Assembly (NCBI GenBank): GCA_937898685.1
Contig: CALEJT010000077.1
Span: 55,973 to 119,972, forward strand
Direction: 5' to 3'
DNA: 64,000 nt
From: an uncultured Gammaproteobacteria bacterium
Lineage (GTDB): Bacteria > Pseudomonadota > Gammaproteobacteria > Pseudomonadales > Pseudohongiellaceae
Numbering within the stretch: the stretch's first letter is position 1; each line of letters opens with the position of its first letter. The position numbers and the translations under genes were made by a program. Positions 1-7,618 of this stretch are shown one piece after another. A model generated the notes under the pieces. The model was not told the origin of the DNA. It was given only the letters and a program-made list of their open reading frames with translations, and searched no databases.

Positions 1-2817
1 CGCCAGCGCCGTGCGGAGACTGCCCTGCGAGGCATCGAGATGCGGCAGCACCTTGGCCACTACGTCCGGCACCGGCACGAAGTGCTTGCGCAGAGCCTTG
101 GGCAGCGCCTTGATCAGCGCGATGCATTTCTCGCGCAGGAGTCCAGGCACCAGCCAATCGAGATCCTCGGCCTTGAGCTGCTTGAGTGCGCTGACGGGCA
201 CGTCGACCGACACACCATCGCGTTCGTGGCCCGGCGCGAAGGCGTATTGCAGATCCAGTTTGAGTTCGCCACTTTCGAGTTGCTGCGGGAACTGCGCCAG
301 TTCCTCCTGCGCCAGCTCCGTGCGCATCAGATCGCTTTCGCGCAGCAGCAGCTTGGAGGCGGCGTCTTTCGGCAGACGGAAATACCAGCGTTCGAGACTT
401 GTGACGTCCACCACCTCCTGCGGCAGGCGCTCGTCGTAGAAGGCGAACAAGGTTTCCTCGTCCACCAAAATGTCGCGCCGACGCGTGCGTTCCTCGAGCT
501 CGCTCACCCGCTGCACCGTGGCGCGATTGGCGTGGTAGAACGGCGCGCGCGTTCGCAGCTGCATCTGCACCAGACCCTCGCGAATGAAGATCTCGCGCGC
601 GATCCTGGGATCGACGCGGCCGTAGTTCACCTTGCGTTTCTCGACCAGAGCAAGGCCGTACAGAAGCACCTTCTCGTAGCCCAGCACCTGGCCCTGCCGC
701 GCTTCCCAATGCGGCTCGAAATATTCGCGCCGCAACAGATGCATGCCCTGCTTCTCGATCCATTCCGGTTCGACGCGCGCATTCATGCGTGCAAAGAGCT
801 GCGAGGTTTCCACCAGCTCCGCCGACACGATCCAACGCACGTTTTTGCGATGCAGTGCCGAGCCGGGGAACATCACGTACTTACGACTGCGCGCGCCGAG
901 ATAACCACCGTCCTCCAGCCGCCACGCGACGTGACTCAAGAAGCCACTGAGGATGCTCATGTGCACTTCTTCGTAGGTGGCGGGCTCGTGATTCACCGGC
1001 AGCTTCAATTCCTGACACAGGAGCAACAACTGCCGATGCACTTCGCGCCATTCGCGTACGCGCATGAACGACAGATAGTTGCTGTTGCAGAACTTGCGGA
1101 ATTGATTGGTGCCGAGGTTCTGACGTTGCTCTTCGACGTAGTCCCACAGATTCACGAAGGCGAGGAAGTCCGACTCCGGATGCCAGAAGCGACGATGCGC
1201 CTCATCGGCGGCCTGTTGTTTGTCGAGCGGACGCTCACGGGGATCCTGCACGCTCAAGGCGCTGACGATGATCAGCGCTTCACGCAGACAGTGGCGTTTG
1301 CCGGCTTCGAGCAAAATGCGCGCAAGACGCGGATCGAGCGGCAGCTTCGCCATCTGGCGTCCCAAGGGCAGCAGCTGCCCCTTGGCGTCGACCGCCTGCA
1401 GTTCTTCGAGCAGACGATAGCCATCGCGCACGGCGCGTGAGTCGGGCGCTTCGAGGAAGGGAAATTCTTCGATGTTGCCGAGCTTCAGCGCCAGCATCTG
1501 CAGGATCACGGACGCGAGGTTGGTGCGTGTGATCTCGGTGTCGGTGAAGGCCGGGCGATTGTTGAAATCCTCTTCGCTGTACAGGCGCACGCAGGTGCCG
1601 GGGCCGAGTCGACCGCAACGTCCGGCGCGCTGATTGGCGCTGGCCTGAGAAATCGGCTCGATCGGCAGACGCTGGATCTTGTTGCGCACGCTGTAACGAC
1701 TGATGCGGGCAAGACCGCTGTCGATCACGTAACCGATGCCCGGCACCGTCAACGAGGTTTCCGCCACGTTGGTGGTGAGCACGATGCGGCGTCCGGCATG
1801 CGGTTCGAACACGCGCTGTTGTTCACGCAAGCTCAGACGCGCATAGAGCGGCAGGATTTCCACGCCCGGGTATTGCTGCTTGCGCAAGAGGTCTGCGGTG
1901 TCGCGGATTTCCTTCTCGCCACTGAGGAACACCAATACGTCGCGATAACTCTGCGGTTTCTGGCGTTCCAGCTGGCGGATGTATTCGTAGGCTGCCACCA
2001 CCCGTTCGGGCAGTTCGAGATCTTCGCTTTGTTCTTCGGGAGGCAGGTAATGGATGTCTACCGGATAGGTGCGGCCCGAGACTTCGATCACCGGCGCGTC
2101 GTTGAAATGACGCGAGAAACTTTCCACGTCGATCGTCGCCGAAGTGATGATCACCTTGAGGTCGGGGCGCTTCGGCAACAGGCGCTTCAGATAGCCCAAC
2201 AGAAAATCGATGTTGAGCGAACGCTCGTGCGCCTCGTCGATGATCAGCGTGTCGTAGCGATTGAGGTAGGGATCGTTCTGCGTTTCCGCCAGCAGGATGC
2301 CATCGGTCATCAACTTGATGAGCGTGTTGTCACCACTGGTGTCGGTGAAACGTACCTGGAAGCCCACCTGCTGCCCCACCGGCACGCCGAGTTCACCGGC
2401 GATGCGCGTGGCAACGGTGGAAGCGGCGAGTCGCCGCGGCTGCGTGTGGCCGATCATGCCGCACAGGCCGCGTCCCAGTTCGAGACAGAGCTTGGGAATC
2501 TGCGTGGTCTTACCGGACCCCGTGGCGCCGGCGATGATGACCACCTGATGGTTGCGCACCAGTTCCTTGATGTCCTCGACGCGCTGGCTTACGGGCAGAT
2601 CGGCGGGATATTCGATGTGCGGAACCTGCAGACGACGTGCCTGCACCGCCGCCAGGGAGGCAGCGAGACGCTCCTGCAGTTTCTGCAGCCGTTCCTGAAA
2701 ATCGGGCGCAGTGCGTTCGCGCCGCAGGCGACGCAGGGCGCTGTACAAGGCATGACGATCCTTGCTCAGGCAGGCATCGAGTCTGCCTTCGAGTTCTGCG
2801 AGAGAAACCACGGACAT
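1..2817 (-). CDS. hrpA: ATP-dependent RNA helicase HrpA (5' part, runs off window)
   Basis: DEAH-box RNA helicase of the HrpA family. The frame is open from an ATG at 2817 to the window edge, giving 939 residues. Full HrpA is about 1300 aa, so the C-terminal third is missing only because the window ends. Reading the minus strand shows a Walker A GATGSGKTT at about residues 97-105 and a DEAH box in LIIDEAHER at about 194-197, preceded by an N-terminal helical segment rich in Arg, Leu and Gln, as in HrpA. The family acts on RNA and ribosomes (rescue of stalled ribosomes and mRNA processing in E. coli). No strong ribosome binding site is visible before the start. The upstream side holds the 123-bp tandem repeats. 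Confidence 0.9.
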   Translation of the reverse strand, partial: MSVVSLAELEGRLDACLSKDRHALYSALRRLRRERTAPDFQERLQKLQERLAASLAAVQARRLQVPHIEYPADLPVSQRVEDIKELVRNHQVVIIAGATGSGKTTQIPKLCLELGRGLCGMIGHTQPRRLAASTVATRIAGELGVPVGQQVGFQVRFTDTSGDNTLIKLMTDGILLAETQNDPYLNRYDTLIIDEAHERSLNIDFLLGYLKRLLPKRPDLKVIITSATIDVESFSRHFNDAPVIEVSGRTYPVDIHYLPPEEQSEDLELPERVVAAYEYIRQLERQKPQSYRDVLVFLSGEKEIRDTADLLRKQQYPGVEILPLYARLSLREQQRVFEPHAGRRIVLTTNVAETSLTVPGIGYVIDSGLARISRYSVRNKIQRLPIEPISQASANQRAGRCGRLGPGTCVRLYSEEDFNNRPAFTDTEITRTNLASVILQMLALKLGNIEEFPFLEAPDSRAVRDGYRLLEELQAVDAKGQLLPLGRQMAKLPLDPRLARILLEAGKRHCLREALIIVSALSVQDPRERPLDKQQAADEAHRRFWHPESDFLAFVNLWDYVEEQRQNLGTNQFRKFCNSNYLSFMRVREWREVHRQLLLLCQELKLPVNHEPATYEEVHMSILSGFLSHVAWRLEDGGYLGARSRKYVMFPGSALHRKNVRWIVSAELVETSQLFARMNARVEPEWIEKQGMHLLRREYFEPHWEARQGQVLGYEKVLLYGLALVEKRKVNYGRVDPRIAREIFIREGLVQMQLRTRAPFYHANRATVQRVSELEERTRRRDILVDEETLFAFYDERLPQEVVDVTSLERWYFRLPKDAASKLLLRESDLMRTELAQEELAQFPQQLESGELKLDLQYAFAPGHERDGVSVDVPVSALKQLKAEDLDWLVPGLLREKCIALIKALPKALRKHFVPVPDVVAKVLPHLDASQGSLRTALA

Positions 2818-2884
2818 GAGCGGTAGGGCCAATTCGGGGGGCGCAAGTGTAAAGCAGATTGGCGCGCGAGTCCTGGTGCGGAGG

Positions 2885-3188
2885 CCACTCGCTCACGCGA
2901 GTGTCGTTCGGGCTGCGCACGGCGCTTTGCGCCGTAAACGCTCGAGTACCGTGTCGGGAAATTGGCCCTTGCAAACGGCTGCAACGCCTCGCTCGCCGTC
3001 CCCCCAGCCACTCGCTGCCGCGAGTGTCGTTCGGGCTGCGCACGGCGCTTTGCGCCGTAAACGCTCGAGTACCGTGTCGGGAAATTGGCCCTTGCAAACG
3101 GCTGCAACGCCTCGCTCGCCGTCCCCCCAGCCACTCGCTGCCGCGAGTGTCGTTCGGGCTGCGCACGGCGCTTTGCGCCGTAAACGCT
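2885..3188. repeat. 123-bp tandem direct repeat, about 2.5 copies
   Basis: Two full units and a partial third are almost identical, with a period of exactly 123 bp (equivalent positions 2899, 3022, 3145). Each unit opens with a perfect hairpin CACTCGC-N4-GCGAGTG and has a second perfect hairpin ACGGCGC-TTT-GCGCCGT. The four-base loop of the first hairpin differs between copy 1 (TCAC) and copies 2 and 3 (TGCC), while the stems are conserved. The repeat lies between the 5' end of hrpA and the 3' end of the DUF2333 gene. Because the period is divisible by three, several frames stay open through it, but these open frames look spurious. Confidence 0.9.
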
Positions 3189-3193
3189 TGCCC

Positions 3194-4198
3194 TCACCCC
3201 TGTCCCAACAGCAAGCGCAGATCCCGCACGGCGGCGTTGGCGCGGGAAATGTAGCTGGCCATGGTGATGGAATGGTTGGCGACGAGGCCGAAACCGGAGC
3301 CATTGAGAATCATCGGACTCCACACCGTGCGCTGCGTGGCTTCGAGTTCACGCTGCACTTGCTGCAGGCTGGCCATCGCGTTCTTGTCTTCGAGCACCGG
3401 GCGGAAGTCGGTCTCCACGGCTCGCAGGAACAGCAGCAGTGCCCAGGCCGTACCGCGGGCTTCGTAGAAGACGTCGTCGATTTCGAGCCACGGTGTCTTC
3501 ACGGTGAGCGTGGTGCGGATGTCAGTCGACGCAGCCGCTGCCGTGGCACCGCCGATGTCGACGTTGAGGCGTTCCTGCGCAATGCTGGCCGACAGACGCT
3601 GCGACAAACTGCCCAAGCGCTTCTCCACCAGGGACAACCATTCGTTGAGGTTGTCGGCACGCGCATAGAACTGTGCGCTCTGATCGTTCTCGTTCATCAG
3701 ACGCGCCAGAAAACGCTCCAGCCGCTCGCGCCCTGCTTGGTATTCACTTTCCGAGGATGGCAGCAACCAGGCGTCGTTCTGATAGTTGAAGTGCGGCTCG
3801 GCTTCGCTGAGATCGGGGTCTTCGCGCGACTGCGTCTGCGAGCGGGTCATGTCGTTGCGCAGACTCTTGGCGAGATCACGCACTTGGTTCACCACACCGA
3901 ATTCCCAGTTGGGAATGTCGTCCATGAAAAGACTGGGCGGCAGCACGTCGTTGCTCAGATAACCACCACGCTTATGCAGCAAGGTATCGACCACGCGACT
4001 CAGGGTGCTCACCACCGTGATGCCCGGCCATACCTTGTCGGGATCACCACCGACCCGCGCAAGCGCTTCAGCGTTGACGTCAAAGAGCTCTGGCTCATCG
4101 TCGTAGTAGAAGAACAACAGGGCGTTGAGGACCAGCAGCGCCAGCGCGCCTATGCTCAACGCAGCAGCAACGGGATGAGTTGGCAGAGACAATTTCAT
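3194..4198 (-). CDS. DUF2333 family membrane-anchored protein
   Basis: Protein of 334 aa matching the DUF2333 family in overall sequence. It has one N-terminal membrane segment (about residues 8-25) followed by a mostly helical soluble domain with conserved blocks such as GGYLSNDVLPPSLFMDD and PNWEFGVVNQVRDLAK. Function is unknown. It sits directly downstream of pspC on the same strand and may be a late member of the psp transcript with an envelope-stress role; that is inference. The start is uncertain: the ATG at 4198 gives the usual single-anchor form, but a TTG at 4282, two bases after the pspC stop, could be used by translational coupling and would add a second hydrophobic stretch. Confidence 0.7.
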   Translation of the reverse strand: MKLSLPTHPVAAALSIGALALLVLNALLFFYYDDEPELFDVNAEALARVGGDPDKVWPGITVVSTLSRVVDTLLHKRGGYLSNDVLPPSLFMDDIPNWEFGVVNQVRDLAKSLRNDMTRSQTQSREDPDLSEAEPHFNYQNDAWLLPSSESEYQAGRERLERFLARLMNENDQSAQFYARADNLNEWLSLVEKRLGSLSQRLSASIAQERLNVDIGGATAAAASTDIRTTLTVKTPWLEIDDVFYEARGTAWALLLFLRAVETDFRPVLEDKNAMASLQQVQRELEATQRTVWSPMILNGSGFGLVANHSITMASYISRANAAVRDLRLLLGQG

Positions 4199-4283
4199 CG
4201 GAGGCTCGACTCGTGGCGGGGTTGCAGCAATGGTAGCAAAGGCCACCATGAAGACCAGCGCCACAATGTGACGCTGGTCCAAC

Positions 4284-5018
4284 TCAGGACATCTTGCGGA
4301 ATTCGCGGTTCAGACGGAAACGCGGTGAGGTGACGTAGGCCTCGATACGCGCCAGACGCACCTGCAGCATGGCGAACTTGCGCGCGCAGTACTGAAATTC
4401 GTGCCGCTTCGAAAAACGCGCGTTATTCATGCGTGGTTCGAAGCCCGCCTCAGCCTGAGCTCGCGCGGCCTGCGGCGGAACCTCATGCGGAGCACTACCT
4501 GCGCGCGCCGCGTTGGCCGCAGCGGCATGCGCACCTTGCGTGCCGAACACGCTGGATTCCTGGTAGTACAGTGCGATCGGTTTCTTGTCGATCACGAGCG
4601 CCGCGCCGAAGTAGAACAGTATGGGGAACACGGTGAAGAGCACCAGCATGAGGAAGATCATGCGCACCGCGAACACGCTCACTTCGAGATAGTCGGCGAT
4701 GCCGGCGCACACGCCCAACACCTTGCCTTCCTGCGTGTTGCGATAGAGCTTCTTCTTGTAGTCCACGTTCTTGAAGTGCGTGACCATGTGGCTCTCCGTG
4801 ACTGCCTCGCGCACCTTGGCGGACGACTCGTCCAACAGGAACCACGCGGCAAAGTACAGCGGCACCAGGAACCAGGCGCCGAAGATCAAACAGCCGAGAA
4901 AGACCAGGCGCACGGTCCAGGGCGCGACCTCGAGATATTTCGCCAGTCCCGCGCAAACACCGAGAAACTTGCGGTTTTCCCGATCGAGCTCGAGCTGACC
5001 TCTAGGCCTTAGCGTCAT
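4284..5018 (-). CDS. pspC: Phage shock protein C with two PspC domains
   Basis: Inner-membrane sensor of the phage-shock response. The 244-aa product contains two consecutive PspC domains: about residues 15-75 (KFLGVCAGLAKYLEVAPWTV) and 97-160 (KVLGVCAGIADYLEVSVFAV). Each is a Gly-Val-Cys-Ala-Gly signature followed by two hydrophobic segments, and a hydrophilic Ala-rich C-terminal region follows. E. coli PspC has one such domain and about 119 aa, so this is a duplicated form. The ATG at 5018 overlaps the end of pspB by 17 bases and is preceded by a strong GGAGGGAG site inside pspB, so the longer upstream frame is not the real start. PspC with PspB relieves PspA inhibition of PspF. Confidence 0.92.
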   Translation of the reverse strand: MTLRPRGQLELDRENRKFLGVCAGLAKYLEVAPWTVRLVFLGCLIFGAWFLVPLYFAAWFLLDESSAKVREAVTESHMVTHFKNVDYKKKLYRNTQEGKVLGVCAGIADYLEVSVFAVRMIFLMLVLFTVFPILFYFGAALVIDKKPIALYYQESSVFGTQGAHAAAANAARAGSAPHEVPPQAARAQAEAGFEPRMNNARFSKRHEFQYCARKFAMLQVRLARIEAYVTSPRFRLNREFRKMS

Positions 5019-5241
5019 GCTGCTCCCTCCAGTCGGGTGCTTCTTCATCGAGGATCGACTCGAGCGTCTTGATGCGCTCGGCCATGTTGTCGGCGATGCG
5101 CAACAGCTCTTCGAGCTGGCGCGCCTCTTCCTCGGTGAAACCACTGGTACGTCGGTCGCGATACTTGTAATGCATGACGATCCACACGATGGGGATCGCC
5201 ATGAACATCAATCCGGTAAGACTGCCGATGATTGCTGCCAT
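5002..5241 (-). CDS. pspB: Phage shock protein B
   Basis: 79-aa PspB. It has an N-terminal transmembrane helix (about residues 3-24) followed by a charged cytoplasmic coiled segment containing YKYRDRRTSGFTEEEARQ, a typical PspB feature, and an amphipathic helix. The size matches the family (about 75 aa). PspB and PspC sense inner-membrane stress together and bind PspA. The gene lies 57 bp downstream of pspA and overlaps pspC, consistent with translational coupling in the psp operon. Confidence 0.92.
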   Translation of the reverse strand: MAAIIGSLTGLMFMAIPIVWIVMHYKYRDRRTSGFTEEEARQLEELLRIADNMAERIKTLESILDEEAPDWREQHDAKA

Positions 5242-5298
5242 TTCCTGCCTCTCGAACCTCGGCGGCGCGCGGATGGCACCGCGCGCCGGGTTGTCGTG

Positions 5299-5958
5299 TT
5301 ACTGCTGTCCCAGCTTGGCCTTCAGAGCAGCCAGTTCCTGATCGATCTTGCTTTCCTTCTCCAGAGCCTCGAACTCCGCGGCGATGCCGCGCTTGCCGAT
5401 GCCCTGCACTTCGATTTCGCTTTCCATCGCTTCGATCTTGCGTTCGAAGTGTTCGAAGCGATGCAGCGCCTGATCGATGTTGTAGTTGTGCAACTGCGCA
5501 TTGACCGTGCGGCGCGTTTCGGTGGCAGTGTGACGCATCAGGATCGCTTTCTGGCGCGCCCGTGCATCGTTGAGCTTGGCCTGCAGCTGTTCGATCTCGC
5601 GGGTGAGTTTGTCCAGCGATTCATCCAGCTTGTCCATGTCGTGCTGCACCACCGCGATCACCTCGGTCACCGTGGCTTTTTCCAACAGCGCGGCCTTGGC
5701 GAGATCTTCACGACCCTTGCTCAGCGCCAGCTCGGCTTTCTGCTGCCAGTCTTCCACCTGACGGGCCAGCTTCTCGTTGCGACGCACGAGTTCCTTCTTG
5801 TCGGCCAGCACCTTGGCCGTGGTGCTGCGCACTTCCACCAAGGTCTCCTCCATTTCCTGGATGACCATGCGGATCATTTTTTCCGGATCCTCGGCCTTAT
5901 CCAGCAGAGAGTTGATGTTGGCGTTGATGATGTCGGACAGTCTCGAAAAGATTCCCAT
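5299..5958 (-). CDS. pspA: Phage shock protein A (PspA/IM30)
   Basis: 219-aa PspA, nearly the same length as the E. coli protein (222 aa). It begins MGIFSRLSDIINANINSLLD, the family's amphipathic N-terminal membrane-binding helix, and continues as long coiled-coil helices rich in Glu, Lys and Arg. PspA binds PspF to repress the operon. When released under membrane stress it oligomerises on the inner membrane to limit proton leakage. An ATG with a GGAGGAAA site is used at 5958. It is the second gene behind the sigma-54 promoter at about 6250-6268. Confidence 0.95.
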   Translation of the reverse strand: MGIFSRLSDIINANINSLLDKAEDPEKMIRMVIQEMEETLVEVRSTTAKVLADKKELVRRNEKLARQVEDWQQKAELALSKGREDLAKAALLEKATVTEVIAVVQHDMDKLDESLDKLTREIEQLQAKLNDARARQKAILMRHTATETRRTVNAQLHNYNIDQALHRFEHFERKIEAMESEIEVQGIGKRGIAAEFEALEKESKIDQELAALKAKLGQQ

Positions 5959-5978
5959 TGTGTTTCCTCCAGCGGGGC

Positions 5979-6194
5979 TCAGCGCTCGCTCAAAAGACGA
6001 GCCTTGGCGCGCTCATACTGTTCGGTGGTGATGACGCCCGCGCTGTGAGCGCGGTCCAGATCCAGGAGCTCTTGACCCAGCGTCGGCTCGACGCGGTCGT
6101 GGCCGCTCCACTTGCCGCCTCCCTCCGGTGCGAAGATGCAGCCCCCTAGCGCCAGGGTTCCGATCACCAACAAACCGGTAAGCGTAATTCGCAT
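5979..6194 (-). CDS. Small lipoprotein with SHOCT-like C-terminus, first gene of psp operon
   Basis: 71-aa protein with a lipoprotein signal peptide and lipobox LGGC (Cys19). Its C-terminal motif (LLDLDRAHSAGVITTEQYER, about residues 43-62) resembles SHOCT domains, short two-helix oligomerisation modules. It precedes pspA by 20 bp and follows the sigma-54 promoter, so it should be co-induced with pspA. The standard E. coli psp operon has no equivalent. A role in relaying outer-envelope stress is inference. The start has a good AAGAGGAAGG-type site. Confidence 0.75.
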   Translation of the reverse strand: MRITLTGLLVIGTLALGGCIFAPEGGGKWSGHDRVEPTLGQELLDLDRAHSAGVITTEQYERAKARLLSER

Positions 6195-6249
6195 GGTTCC
6201 TTCCTCTTGTTATCCGGTGGGTCCGCTGCGGGACCTTTACGCCTCCTGT

Positions 6250-6268
6250 ATTGCAGCCGGCGTGCCAA
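6250..6268 (-). promoter_or_regulatory. Sigma-54 promoter of the psp operon
   Basis: The minus strand reads TTGGCACGCCGGCTGCAAT. This has GG and GC dinucleotides at the -24/-12 spacing required by sigma-54 (TGGCACG-N4-YTGCA), about 56-74 bp upstream of the small lipoprotein gene. The divergent gene encodes PspF, the sigma-54 activator that drives psp promoters, so the context agrees. The remaining 140 bp towards pspF is AT-richer and should hold PspF and IHF sites, which I cannot place confidently. Confidence 0.85.
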
Positions 6269-6412
6269 CTCCAGCAGAAGCAAGCAACCATTTGATTTAA
6301 CAAATATATTTTCTGACCAATCGGATTTTTCCTGGCAACTCTTTTGGGTCCTAAACCAACATGTGGTAGTTTTCGCCGACCCTCACTAAGCCCCGCCGCG
6401 CAAGGAACACCG

Positions 6413-7444
6413 ATGACCCGCGACGTCGTTCAGCCCGATCGCATGCTTGGCGAATCGTCCAGCTTCCTGCAGATGCAGGAACACATCTCGCGTCTCGCGC
6501 CGCTCAACAAGCCGGTGTTGATCATCGGTGAACGCGGCACCGGCAAGGAACTGGTCGCGGCGCGTCTGCACTACCTCTCACCGCGTTGGCAGCAGGCCTT
6601 TCTCAAGATCAACTGCGCTGCCTTCAGCGACACCCTGCTCGAATCGCAACTTTTCGGCCACGAAATAGGGGCCTTTACCGGCGCCACCAAACAGCAGAAA
6701 GGTTATTTCGAACGCGCCGACGGCGGCACGCTGTTCATGGATGAGCTCGCCAATACCTCGATGGCGGTGCAGGAAAAGATTCTACGCGTGACGGAATACG
6801 GTGAGATCGAACGTCTCGGTGGTACGCGCACCATGAACGTCGACGTGCGCCTCGTCGCTGCCACCAACGTCGACCTGCCGCAGCTCGCCGCCGAGGGCCG
6901 TTTTCGCGAGGACTTGCTCGATCGGCTGGCCTTCGACGTCATCACCTTGCCGCCCCTGCGCGAACGGCGTGACGACATCCTGATTCTCGCCCAGCATTTC
7001 GCGATCAACATGGTGAAGGAACTGGGGCGCGACTACTTCCCCGGCTTCTCGAAAACCGCGGCGAAAGCGCTGCTGGAATACGACTGGCCCGGCAACGTAC
7101 GCGAACTCAAGAACGTAGTGGAACGTGCGGTCTATCAAAGCGATGCACCGGATGAACCGGTACGCAACGTCGTGTTCGATCCCTTCGCTTCGCCCTATCG
7201 CCCGCTGCGCAAAGCCACCTCGACCTCCTCCGGCGCGGCGTCCTCCTCCAACAAGAGCGAAGGCCCACCCGTGGTGCTCGGCAGTTTCAAGCAGCAGGTG
7301 CAGGACTACGAGATCAGCCTGCTCAAGGAAGCGCTGCGCCAGGCACAGTTCAATCAACGCAAGGCGGCCAAGCTGCTCGATCTCACCTACGACCAACTCC
7401 GCGGTTATCTGCGCAAGTACGGGCTACTCTCTCCCAAGGAGTAA
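6413..7444 (+). CDS. pspF: PspF, sigma-54-dependent activator of psp genes
   Basis: 343-aa enhancer-binding protein consisting of an AAA+ domain plus a C-terminal Fis-type helix-turn-helix, without an N-terminal receiver domain, as in PspF. Visible motifs are Walker A GERGTGKE (about residues 39-46), the sigma-54 contact loop GAFTGA (about 86-91), the GGTLFMDE Walker B region, and a terminal FNQRKAAKLL/YDQLRGYLRK helix-turn-helix. The ATG at 6413 has AAGGA nine bases upstream and gives the family length; the frame is open further upstream, but that stretch lacks similarity. A Ser/Thr/Lys-rich linker (about 265-285) joins the two domains. The gene diverges from the psp operon it controls. Confidence 0.95.
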   Translation: MTRDVVQPDRMLGESSSFLQMQEHISRLAPLNKPVLIIGERGTGKELVAARLHYLSPRWQQAFLKINCAAFSDTLLESQLFGHEIGAFTGATKQQKGYFERADGGTLFMDELANTSMAVQEKILRVTEYGEIERLGGTRTMNVDVRLVAATNVDLPQLAAEGRFREDLLDRLAFDVITLPPLRERRDDILILAQHFAINMVKELGRDYFPGFSKTAAKALLEYDWPGNVRELKNVVERAVYQSDAPDEPVRNVVFDPFASPYRPLRKATSTSSGAASSSNKSEGPPVVLGSFKQQVQDYEISLLKEALRQAQFNQRKAAKLLDLTYDQLRGYLRKYGLLSPKE

Positions 7445-7607
7445 GCTAGCAATGTGCTAGCATCATTCGGAATAGGCGCACTTTCAAAATATTTCCGAAT
7501 TTCTCACTTCCCAGTCCAAAACCCCTCGACTATCTTCGGGCTCCCTGCTTCTCGGCCTTACAGGGAAAAGTAATAACAACTAAACAGTTAGCCCGACCTA
7601 GTTGGGC
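7445..7607 (+). promoter_or_regulatory. Leader of TonB receptor with three inverted repeats
   Basis: The 174-bp gap between pspF and the receptor holds three structures. A perfect GCTAGCA-ATG-TGCTAGC hairpin (7445-7461) starts immediately after the pspF stop. A looped inverted repeat ATTCGGAA...TTCCGAAT has arms at 7465-7472 and 7493-7500. A near-perfect hairpin GCCCGAC-CTA-GTTGGGC (7591-7607) abuts the AAGGGG ribosome binding site of the receptor. No T-tract follows the first hairpin, so it is not a clear terminator. Confidence 0.5.
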
Positions 7608-7618
7608 AAGGGGAACCC

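Noticed and set aside
40..1440. 466-codon plus-strand open frame over hrpA
   Set aside because: It mirrors the real minus-strand helicase frame in GC-rich DNA and has a His/Gln/Arg-rich antisense composition with no recognisable motif.
2885..3188. Tandem repeats as a CRISPR array
   Set aside because: The unit is 123 bp with no variable spacers, and no cas genes are present.
6332..6348. TGGCAACTCTTTTGGG as a sigma-54 promoter for pspF
   Set aside because: It lacks the GC at -12, and pspF is normally transcribed by sigma-70.
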